Shown one piece after another: positions 56,567-64,000 of a stretch of DNA of 64,000 bases; positions within the stretch are counted from its first letter, which is position 1, and every line of letters begins with the position of its first letter. Both the position numbers and the translations under genes were made by a program. The stretch is taken from positions 1 to 64,000 of the forward strand of contig JANXAW010000026.1 of the NCBI GenBank assembly GCA_025061985.1, read 5' to 3'. The notes beneath the pieces were generated by a model. It was given only the letters and a program-made list of their open reading frames with translations. It was not told where the DNA came from and ran no database searches. The DNA comes from Fimbriimonadales bacterium (GTDB lineage Bacteria; Armatimonadota; Fimbriimonadia; Fimbriimonadales; GBS-DC).

Positions 56567-57604
56567 ATGATTTGCCCTAAGTGCTTTGCGGAGATACCTG
56601 ACACCAGTGTGTTCTGTTTGGAGTGTGGCTCGCGCCTGAAGGACGATACACTTGACCCGCTTTATGCGGAAGGCTCAGATCGCGAGGTGTATCCGGAGCT
56701 GGCGCGCGCCAACCTGCTGCGCATTCAGGGGCGGTATGAAGAGGCTATTGAAGTGTGTCGTCGCATCTTGGGGCGGTTCCCCAGCAACGAGACTGTGCAC
56801 GCCCTGCTGGGCGACATTTACGCAGACCAAGGTAAGCTGGATGATGCCATCCAGTGGTACGAACTGCTAGTAGAGCTGGCGCCTCAAAACATGCATTACA
56901 GTGCGAAGTTGCATCATCTGCGTGCGCTGCGTGCTGCGCAGTCCGCTCCAGCTTTGCCTACACCTGAAACGAAGCCCGCCAAGCATCGGCTATTCGCCTA
57001 CGGGTTGTATGGATTGCTGGGGTTGATTGTGGTTGGGGCTGCGTTTGTAGCGGGCGCGCGGATGCAGAACCTGCTTAGCACCGAAGCCCAGCCCGCTAAG
57101 GCTACGCAAGCAAGCGTTGTTCCCCCCTCCAAAACCGTTGAAACGCCGCGCATTCCACCGCCAACCCCTGCTGCGCCAGAGCCTTCTCCTGCGCCACCGC
57201 CTACCGCTCCTTTGGAGTTTACGGGCATGAGCGCCGTAGAGGCAGAGTTAGCGTACAAGCTCAGCCAGCAACTTAACGGCACGCCCGTATGGTGCGCTTA
57301 CGAACCATTGGCTGATCGGTGGTATGCTCGTTTGCGCATCCAGTCTGGCGTACTGAGCAAGGGGCGCATCCTGCAAGAAGCATTAGCTCTCGCCCGGGCG
57401 TTCTATGCCAAGTACCCTAACGCCCGCTTAACCGTTGCGATTGTTGTGCCCAGCCCCAGTGGTGGCGACGTGTTGGTGTTCTCAAGCGAGATAGCGCCCT
57501 CTTTAGCAGCTGTTGACCCAGCCGCGCTTCAAGAGGAGCAGGTGCGCGCGCTTTTGCAACAGCTGCAGGCGTGGTGGAACCCCACACTCCGCTTGCAAGG
57601 GTAG
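56567..57604 (+). CDS. zinc-ribbon/TPR protein with TM and Pro-rich linker
   Basis: CPKCFAEIPDTSVFCLECGSRL; TPR RIQGRYEEAIEVCRRILGRFPSNETVHALLGDIYADQGKLDDAIQWYELLVELAPQN. Confidence 0.75.
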   Translation: MICPKCFAEIPDTSVFCLECGSRLKDDTLDPLYAEGSDREVYPELARANLLRIQGRYEEAIEVCRRILGRFPSNETVHALLGDIYADQGKLDDAIQWYELLVELAPQNMHYSAKLHHLRALRAAQSAPALPTPETKPAKHRLFAYGLYGLLGLIVVGAAFVAGARMQNLLSTEAQPAKATQASVVPPSKTVETPRIPPPTPAAPEPSPAPPPTAPLEFTGMSAVEAELAYKLSQQLNGTPVWCAYEPLADRWYARLRIQSGVLSKGRILQEALALARAFYAKYPNARLTVAIVVPSPSGGDVLVFSSEIAPSLAAVDPAALQEEQVRALLQQLQAWWNPTLRLQG

Positions 57605-57610
57605 TTGCTC

Positions 57611-58702
57611 CTACGAAGCTGTGGGGACATATGTCTTCTTTCGTCGCGCTCGGATGGCAGCGATTTCTTCCTCAGTGATGGCGCGCTCAAAGCTGCGGAA
57701 GCCCGCCAGACGGAAGCCATGCTTGCGTGCCAACGCCTGCATCGTGCGCACCTGCTCTAAACTGACCTCTTTGCCTAAGGTGAAGTTCTCAATGCGCCCT
57801 TCGAGCGCCAGCATCATCGTCTCTGCCATGCAAGCGTAGGCTGTGCGAGGAGGAAATCCAAAGTCGAAGCCGAAATCCACCTCGCCGGGCACTTCCACCA
57901 CCCCGCCCTCTATCACCAGCACATCGTCGCGCTCGCGTGCCACGCGCACCGAAACATCGCGCGGGCGTGCTACATCCACCACCACCGCCCCCGACTTGAG
58001 GTCTTTGGGGTAGATAATCGCATCGAGCGCGCTGGTGACGGTAATCACCACATCGGCAGTTGGCAAATCGCGCGCAAGGTCTGCAGAAACGCGCACCGTA
58101 CCGCGAGCGATCGGGCGCAGTTGCTCGGCAATCGGTTCTAAGCGTGCCTCGTCGCGCCCTAAAAGGAGAAGCTCACGCGCCTGAGGCGCCAGCGCCTCCG
58201 CGCAGGTGCGCCCAATAGATCCCGTCGCCCCCACCACTGCCACCGTAGCGTCTGCAATATCGATATCCATCTTCTGTGCGCCCAGCACAGCTGCTTCGAT
58301 TGCCGTGGCAACTGTGTAGCTGTTGCCAGTGGTTACGGCGATATCCAAGTGCTTGGCGATGGTGATACCGCCGTCGCCCACCACTGAGGTGAACGCCCCT
58401 AGCCCTATAACGTGCGCTCCTAGCTCTTGGGCGATCTGCCCGCAGCGAATGATTTTCGCATACACCACTTCTAAGGGCAAGCTGAGCATCATTCGGGGCG
58501 AAAGCGGACAACCAATAAACCAGCCCTCTGTGGTCGCTCCTGTCAGCGAGCGTATGCCGGTAATCTTTGACAAAACTACCGGCTCTTTGCGTAGCAGTAG
58601 TTTTTCAACCCAGCGCTCGGGCAAGTAACGTGCCAAGGGGTATTTGCGCGCCACATCCCGCTTGACATCCACAGGATGGATAATGAACGCAAACCGGTGC
58701 AT
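57611..58702 (-). CDS. acyl-ACP reductase-like (AAR-like) NAD(P)-binding enzyme
   Basis: GAFTSVV...VTTGNSYTVA, ATVAVVGATGSIGRTCAEAL, TAYACMAETMMLALEGRIENFTLGK, paralleling cyanobacterial AAR motifs. Confidence 0.65.
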   Translation of the reverse strand: MHRFAFIIHPVDVKRDVARKYPLARYLPERWVEKLLLRKEPVVLSKITGIRSLTGATTEGWFIGCPLSPRMMLSLPLEVVYAKIIRCGQIAQELGAHVIGLGAFTSVVGDGGITIAKHLDIAVTTGNSYTVATAIEAAVLGAQKMDIDIADATVAVVGATGSIGRTCAEALAPQARELLLLGRDEARLEPIAEQLRPIARGTVRVSADLARDLPTADVVITVTSALDAIIYPKDLKSGAVVVDVARPRDVSVRVARERDDVLVIEGGVVEVPGEVDFGFDFGFPPRTAYACMAETMMLALEGRIENFTLGKEVSLEQVRTMQALARKHGFRLAGFRSFERAITEEEIAAIRARRKKTYVPTAS

Positions 58703-58709
58703 GGCCAAG

Positions 58710-58717
58710 AAGATACC
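58710..58717 (-). promoter_or_regulatory. GGTATCTT box, 7 nt from the AAR-like ATG
   Basis: aagatacc on + strand. Confidence 0.45.
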
Positions 58718-58728
58718 CCAACTCAGAA

Positions 58729-58752
58729 AAGCCCCTCCAAATGGAGGGGCTT
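58729..58752 (-). terminator. rho-independent terminator GCCCCTCC-ATTT-GGAGGGGC-TTTT
   Basis: perfect 8-bp stem, T tract on minus strand. Confidence 0.8.
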
Positions 58753-58762
58753 GCACGTGCTC

Positions 58763-59008
58763 TTAGGCGGGATTACCATCTTTGGAGCTTCGTCGCTGTC
58801 GAACGTTCTTTAGCCCGAAGCGATACTTAGCAAACGCCTCTTCTATGCGATCCTCTAAAATAAGTTTCGCGAACTCACGTGCCCCTTCGATCTTTGCTTG
58901 ATTGGGCTTGCGTCGTCGGATTGCCTTTATTGCTTCTGCCATATCGATCTCACCTGCCTTGAACGCTCTAAGGATACCCTCGATGTAAGCGCTGCGTTGG
59001 TCTGTCAT
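58763..59008 (-). CDS. small hypothetical protein (81 aa)
   Basis: own GGTATACT box, GGGAGG Shine-Dalgarno and terminator. Confidence 0.6.
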   Translation of the reverse strand: MTDQRSAYIEGILRAFKAGEIDMAEAIKAIRRRKPNQAKIEGAREFAKLILEDRIEEAFAKYRFGLKNVRQRRSSKDGNPA

Positions 59009-59033
59009 ACCAATGACCTCCCTTGCAGCTTCA

Positions 59034-59041
59034 AGTATACC
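59034..59041 (-). promoter_or_regulatory. GGTATACT box upstream of the 81-aa ORF
   Basis: agtatacc on + strand. Confidence 0.5.
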
Positions 59042-59136
59042 TTTTTTGGAATGCCCTTGTCAAGTGAGGCAAAAGCGAGTGTTTCGATAGTAGCTGCGCG
59101 TATTCGTCGCTCTTCCTGCAGCAAGAAGAAGGTGCA

Positions 59137-60231
59137 CTACCCTGCTTCTTCTGTTTCGGAAGCGCCTACTGCGTTCAGCATAAACTGGACAAGAACAGTG
59201 TAGAACTCGTCGGGGCGTTCGTAGCGGGCTTGTACGTGTGCGCATCCTTCTGCCCACCAAAGCTGTTTTGGCTCGCGTGCCGCACGGTAGAGGCGCTCGG
59301 CATGATAGGCAGGGATAAGCTGGTCGTGGGTGCCGTGCATCAGTAGCACGGGGCGAGGCGCAATTTGGGCAATCACTGCCTCAGGTGCCACCTCGCGAGG
59401 CGACCGCCGCGTCATCAGAGCGCCCAGCCAAAGCGTGGGGTGCAGCAGGGGCGAGGCTTTGCCCAACGTGCCGCACCACCAGTCCTTCACCGCCTCGTCT
59501 AAGCGTGCGTAGGCAGAATCCGCAGCGACTGCACGGATACGCGGGTCTTCGGCTGCTGCCAGCAGCACTGCCGCCCCGCCCATCGAAGAGCCGTAGGCAA
59601 CGATTGGTAGCCCTGGCGCCGTACGCGCCACAAAGTCCACTGCCGACAGCACATCCAGTCGCTCGCGATCGCCAATCGTGCAAAGATTGCCCTCACTTTG
59701 ACCCATCGCACGGAAATCAAACACCAAGCAGTGGAAGCCTACCTTCCACAACTCCCTCGCCACGGGCAACGGCTCACAGCGATTCATCAGATAGCCGTGG
59801 CAAAGAATGGCAACCCCTATCGGTTTGGGCGCAGGCATCCACCACCCGTGTAGGCGCACCCCATCGCGCGAAGGAAAGACAACGCTTTGATACGGCATCC
59901 CCAAATCGCGCGGCGTCATAAAAAACGGCGTACGTGGCGGTCGCAGCGACGCCCGCACGACCAGATAGTTCCCCAACAACCATACGCCGACTGCGAACCC
60001 GGCACCCGCAATCAGTGTCAGCCACAGCACGACTACAAGTATAACCCATCTCCTTGGCAGATGTGATGCTCCATCGGCGGGAGATGCTTTGCGGGTGGGG
60101 ATTGACAGATTCCTTAGATGCGACAAAGAGGTATAAATTCGGCACAGGGGGAACATGAAGAATGAACCTAGCGTTGCGTCGTGGTCCATACGTGCCGCGG
60201 CTCGACGCATATGCGCCGCAACTCGACACAT
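59137..60231 (-). CDS. membrane-anchored alpha/beta hydrolase; true start probably internal
   Basis: GVAILCHGYLMNRCEPLPVARELWKVGFHCLVFDFRAMGQSEGN...AYGSSMGGAAVLLAA...MHGTHDQLIP. Confidence 0.8.
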   Translation of the reverse strand: MCRVAAHMRRAAARMDHDATLGSFFMFPLCRIYTSLSHLRNLSIPTRKASPADGASHLPRRWVILVVVLWLTLIAGAGFAVGVWLLGNYLVVRASLRPPRTPFFMTPRDLGMPYQSVVFPSRDGVRLHGWWMPAPKPIGVAILCHGYLMNRCEPLPVARELWKVGFHCLVFDFRAMGQSEGNLCTIGDRERLDVLSAVDFVARTAPGLPIVAYGSSMGGAAVLLAAAEDPRIRAVAADSAYARLDEAVKDWWCGTLGKASPLLHPTLWLGALMTRRSPREVAPEAVIAQIAPRPVLLMHGTHDQLIPAYHAERLYRAAREPKQLWWAEGCAHVQARYERPDEFYTVLVQFMLNAVGASETEEAG

Positions 60232-60238
60232 ATGTGTG
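60187..60238. repeat. 21-bp tandem repeat (about 2.5 units) carrying CATATG-centred palindromes
   Basis: catacgtgccgcggctcgacg / catatgcgccgcaactcgaca / catatgtgtg. Confidence 0.8.
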
Positions 60239-60492
60239 AGGACGCGAAGAGAGGGCGTCGTGGTAAGCCCGCGGGGGTGGTGGCGTGCGAGATTTGGCGC
60301 AAGATTGGCGACGCGCCGCCTGCCGACCGTAGCGAGTGCGAGTACGTTGCCTCACCCAGTCGCTCGCCGTATCGGATTGCCTACTCAGGCGAGGTAGCGG
60401 GTCAGACAGTGCATTATGTATTGCGTTGGCGCACGGTACGCGGCGAGGCAGGACCTATTAGCGAAACGCAGAGCGCGACGGTGACGGGGTGA
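60229..60492 (+). pseudogene. orphan C-terminal domain fragment (fn3-like IWRKIG...YYVLRW family)
   Basis: GKPAGVVACEIWRKIGDAPPADRSECEYVASPSRSPYRIAYSGEVAGQTVHYVLRWRTVRGEAGPISETQSATVTG with no N-terminal domain upstream in frame. Confidence 0.4.
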
Positions 60493-60610
60493 GGCGTTTG
60501 CCCTTCTCTACACCTTGCACCTGAAAGCCATCGGCGTCTTGCGGACGAACCTCGTCGGCGGAGACGTCGACGCTACGGTAGGGGCGCGCCCGACTCAGCC
60601 GTCTGGGCTG

Positions 60611-61056
60611 CTATGATTGATCGCAACGAGGAGTCTCTTCGGGCAAGAACATCACTTCCACGCCTGCCAACCCCCGTAAAGCCTCAAAGTGTCTGTCCCG
60701 AGTTAGCAGCGGCAGCCGGTATGCCAGCGCGAACGCAGCAATCCACACATCGTTTTCGGGGATTGGCGTGCCCTGCGCCCGCAGAAACTGCTTCATTTGT
60801 GCATGTACCCGCTGCACAGCGCGCCCAAACGCTAGTAATGGGTAGTCGCCTATCAACGCTTGCATTACCTGCCGCTGGTAGTCGGGGCGTGCGGAAACCA
60901 ACGCGCCGTAATACAGCTCCCCTACCGTGATTCCACATAGATAAATAGATGAAACTGCGCTTGTTCGCCCAGAAGCGCCTTCAGGTTTACCCGCCCACGC
61001 AGTATCTCTGCTACGATGCTTGTATCCAGCAGATACCTACCAGCGCTCTGTGTCAA
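60611..61056 (-). pseudogene. PIN-domain VapC-like toxin, frameshifted near 60955
   Basis: TTG...LTQSAGRYLLDTSIVAEILRGRVNLKALLGEQAQ | VSSIYLCGITVGELYYGALVSARPDYQRQV...NDVWIAAFALAYRLPLLTRDRHFEAL. Confidence 0.75.
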
Positions 61057-61273
61057 TGCGCTCACAGCCTTCCTCTATCGCCTGTAGCAGTGCGTCCACC
61101 TCTTCATCGGAGAGTGCGCCTGCGACGCGGTTGAAGTGCGCGGCAGGGATGCCTCTGGGCAGGCGCGGTGGCGTTGGCTCGTCGTCCAGCACCATCAAGC
61201 GCACGCGCTTGCCCTGAAACTCCTGAGCGCGGGCAACAATCTCTTCCCGCAAGCCTTCTAGAATGGTTGGCAT
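61037..61273 (-). CDS. antitoxin-like small protein preceding vapC
   Basis: MPTILEGLREEIVARAQEFQGKRVRLMVLDDEPTPPR...; 20-nt overlap with the PIN gene start. Confidence 0.6.
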   Translation of the reverse strand: MPTILEGLREEIVARAQEFQGKRVRLMVLDDEPTPPRLPRGIPAAHFNRVAGALSDEEVDALLQAIEEGCERIDTERW

Positions 61274-61444
61274 AGCGCGATTTTACCTGAGTAGGAACCC
61301 TAACGCACCCATTCGTCGCGTTCCTGTGGCAAAAGCTGTTCATTTGGTGGACGACGGCATGAGACGTGCCCCCTTGCAGACAAGGCCTACTTATTGAAGC
61401 CGCTAGCCAACAACGAGCATTTCCCAAACCCCTTTCACCACCCC

Positions 61445-61473
61445 TTGACGCTTCCCACTCCACATGCTATAAT
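61445..61473 (+). promoter_or_regulatory. sigma70 promoter of the GH13 gene, TTGACG-N17-TATAAT
   Basis: near-consensus hexamers at 17-nt spacing. Confidence 0.75.
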
Positions 61474-61540
61474 ATGCCCAGAATACGATTTCTGAGCAAA
61501 TGCGCGCATGTAGACAGCCCACCGCAGGGGGCGGGCACGA

Positions 61541-63703
61541 ATGAAGCGTAATGCCATCTGTATCGTGGGTGCCACTCTACTGCTGCTTGAGGCGAGCTAT
61601 GCGGACGAGCCGACCTATCCCGTGCAGTTTCGCCTCGTGCTGGAACGCCCTGCGGAACGGGTCTACTTGGCGGGCACTTTCAACGAATGGCAACCCCGCG
61701 CAACCCCGATGCAGCCCGACGCCGAGCGGCGCGTATGGACACTGACCCTGCACCTGCCTGCAGGAGCGCATCAGTACAAGTTTGTGGTCAACGGCACGGA
61801 GTGGCTGACTGACCCAAATGCGCCTGTGATTGACGACGGGAACGGCAACCTCAACTCGGTGGTGTGGGTGGAGCCAGACGGCTACAACCGCCCCGCTGCC
61901 ATAGGCGATGGGCACATCACGCGCAGCGGTATTCGCCACAACCCCAACGACCTGCGCGACCGTAACCCCGTAGAAGGGCGACTTTACCTGCGCCTGCGCA
62001 CCCGCAAAGCCGATGTGGAGCGCGTATGGCTACATTACCGCGCGGGTAAACACACGCAGCGCGTTGCTATGACCCCTGCCGTTAGCGACGCCCTCTACAC
62101 CTACTACCGCGCGGCGCTTCCTGAAACGAACCTTGAGTATTGGTTTGTGATTGAGGACGGCAAAGCACGGATACGCCTCCCCGCGGGCAACGCCGCGTTC
62201 CGCCATCGGCTGGGTGAACATCAGTTTGAAGTACCCACTTGGGTGCAGGATGCGATTTTCTACCAAATCATGCCCGACCGCTTCTACAACGCCGACCCTA
62301 CCAATGACCCTGACCCTGATCAGCCCATTGATTTCACAGGGCGCAAGGAAGGCGACGGCTTCTATGGGGGCGACCTAAAGGGCATCCTGCACAAGCTGGA
62401 CTACTTGCGCGATTTGGGCATCACGGCGCTGTACCTGAACCCTGTGTTTGCCTCGGTAACGCACCACAACTACGACACCGACGATTACGAGCGCGTAGAC
62501 CCTGCATTGGGCACCGAGGAAGACCTCATTCAGCTCGCTCAGACGCTTCGCCAGCACGAGATGCGCCTCATCTTGGACGGCGTGTTCAACCATGTGGGCG
62601 TCTACTTCTTTGCGTTCCAAGACCTGCTGCGCCATCAGGAGCGCTCGGCGTTTCGCGACTGGTTCATTGTAGAGCGATTTCCCGTAGCGGTGGAGCCGAA
62701 CCCGAACTACTGGGCGTGGTGGAACATCCCGTATATGCCTAAGTTGAACCATCAGAACCCCGCCGTGCGTCGCTACTTGCTGGGCGTGGTGATGCGCTGG
62801 ACGCGCATGTTGCGCTTAGACGGCTGGCGACTGGATGTGCCGAATGAAGTGCCTGATGTGTTCTGGCGCGAGTTTCGCCCTGTAGTGCGCCGTGCAAACC
62901 CTGAGGCAGTTATCATTGGCGAGATTTGGGGCGATGCAGGGCGCTGGCTGCAGGGGGATATGTTTGACAGCGTGATGAACTATCTCTGGCGGGCAGCGGT
63001 GCTAGGCTTTGTGGCGCACGGCACGCTCAAGCCTTCTCAGTTTGACCAGCGCATGGCGCATCTGCAAGTGATGTACCCGCGCCAGAGCCTGTATGCGATG
63101 TACAATATGCTCAGCAGCCACGATACGCCGCGCTTTCGGCGCGAGTGTGGGGGTGATTTGCAGCGCGTGCGCTTGGGCTTGCTGCTTCAGTTCACTAGCA
63201 TTGGCGCACCCGCTATTTACTACGGCGACGAAATCGGCATGGATGGGGGTGGCATTCCCGACAACCGTCGCCCGATGCGCTTTGAGCTGAGCGACGAGGA
63301 GCGTGCCCTGCGCGAATTCGTAAAGCAGCTGATTGCGCTGCGTAAGGCGGAGCCTGCCCTGCGTCGCGGCGAGTGGCAAACCTTGCTTGTAGACGATGTC
63401 AAAAGCGTCTACGCCTTCGCACGGTACTTGGACTCCCCTGCCCCTCAAACGAACCCTGTGGTGGTTGCGCTCAACACGAGCACTCAACCGCAGACGGTTA
63501 GCCTACCCGTTGTTGGCGACGCGCCTCGTTGGCGCGTAGCCCTTAGCACTTACGATTTGGAGCAGGCGATTTTTCCTGCTTCGAACGGGCGGATTACGCT
63601 GACGCTACCGCCCCTTGCGGGAACCGTGTTGGTTCCCACAAACAACCCACAGCAAGGAGGGAATGCACAATGCAGTTCACACAGCGACGTGGCTTCACTT
63701 TGA
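61541..63703 (+). CDS. secreted GH13 alpha-amylase family enzyme with N-terminal CBM48-like domain
   Basis: [79 protein letters not shown]. Confidence 0.93.
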   Translation: MKRNAICIVGATLLLLEASYADEPTYPVQFRLVLERPAERVYLAGTFNEWQPRATPMQPDAERRVWTLTLHLPAGAHQYKFVVNGTEWLTDPNAPVIDDGNGNLNSVVWVEPDGYNRPAAIGDGHITRSGIRHNPNDLRDRNPVEGRLYLRLRTRKADVERVWLHYRAGKHTQRVAMTPAVSDALYTYYRAALPETNLEYWFVIEDGKARIRLPAGNAAFRHRLGEHQFEVPTWVQDAIFYQIMPDRFYNADPTNDPDPDQPIDFTGRKEGDGFYGGDLKGILHKLDYLRDLGITALYLNPVFASVTHHNYDTDDYERVDPALGTEEDLIQLAQTLRQHEMRLILDGVFNHVGVYFFAFQDLLRHQERSAFRDWFIVERFPVAVEPNPNYWAWWNIPYMPKLNHQNPAVRRYLLGVVMRWTRMLRLDGWRLDVPNEVPDVFWREFRPVVRRANPEAVIIGEIWGDAGRWLQGDMFDSVMNYLWRAAVLGFVAHGTLKPSQFDQRMAHLQVMYPRQSLYAMYNMLSSHDTPRFRRECGGDLQRVRLGLLLQFTSIGAPAIYYGDEIGMDGGGIPDNRRPMRFELSDEERALREFVKQLIALRKAEPALRRGEWQTLLVDDVKSVYAFARYLDSPAPQTNPVVVALNTSTQPQTVSLPVVGDAPRWRVALSTYDLEQAIFPASNGRITLTLPPLAGTVLVPTNNPQQGGNAQCSSHSDVASL

Positions 63704-64000
63704 TTGAGCTGTTGGTCGTGATTGCGATTATCGCCATCTTAGCGGCGATTCTGTTCCCTGTGTTCGCGCAAGCGCGTGAGAAAGCGCGCCAGACAACGTG
63801 TCTCAACAACCTGCGTCAAGCGGGCATTGCTCTGTTGATGTACGCAAAAGACTACGACAACTACGTGCCTATCTTTTGCTTTGCAGAGTACTACCAGTTT
63901 GCAGCGCGTATCCAGCCGTATGTCAAGAATCGCGACATTTTCCGATGCCCATCCTCGTCGTTTCCGCAAGGCACTGCTCAACTGATTCAGCGGGACAACG
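63670..64000 (+). CDS. DUF1559-type prepilin-like protein, truncated by window edge
   Basis: [52 protein letters not shown]. Confidence 0.9.
   Translation, partial: MQFTQRRGFTLIELLVVIAIIAILAAILFPVFAQAREKARQTTCLNNLRQAGIALLMYAKDYDNYVPIFCFAEYYQFAARIQPYVKNRDIFRCPSSSFPQGTAQLIQRDN

Noticed and set aside
57151-57230. Proline-rich PPPTPAAPEPSPAPPPTAP segment as a special repeat
   Set aside because: Ordinary disordered linker after the TM helix of the TPR protein.
1-64000. tRNA, rRNA, CRISPR array or insertion-sequence transposase
   Set aside because: No T-arm GGTTCRA context with acceptor pairing, no rRNA-like stretch, no regular direct-repeat array and no transposase motif was seen; small tRNAs could be missed by eye.

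Overview
This 64 kb window is a gene-dense, moderately high-GC bacterial chromosome segment. Gene content suggests a diderm with Armatimonadota-like traits: DUF1559-type [35 protein letters not shown] prepilins, an OPT-like transporter, and scattered flagellar genes. The taxonomic assignment is inference. No rRNA, tRNA, CRISPR array or transposase was recognised. Housekeeping loci include argH, dnaK-dnaJ-hspR-tsaE, accC-nusB, flhA, gdhA, pspA, pyrF, motAB, deoC, hrcA, trpG/pabA, glnE, panB-pyrE, ispA-like, rpsB-tsf, cdsA, nfeD and GH2/GH13 glycosidases. Accessory content of most interest: (1) a recurrent extended -10 promoter motif, GGTA(T/C)AAT or GGTATACT, found upstream of about 17 genes with two start-codon spacing classes, 6-10 nt (leaderless) and 18 nt or more; (2) a tightly packed minus-strand sensory operon of hybrid kinase, receiver, TonB receptor, orphan ABC-type binding protein and a stalked dCache kinase, divergent from a pseudopilin operon; (3) a HAIR-like HspR operator overlapping the dnaK -35 box; (4) a structured rpsB leader; (5) an acyl-ACP-reductase-like enzyme resembling cyanobacterial AAR; (6) a decaying patch at 60.1-61.3 kb with a frameshifted VapC, an orphan domain fragment and tandem palindromes; (7) dispersed palindromic intergenic repeats. 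All homology calls are from recognising sequence motifs; no database search was run.
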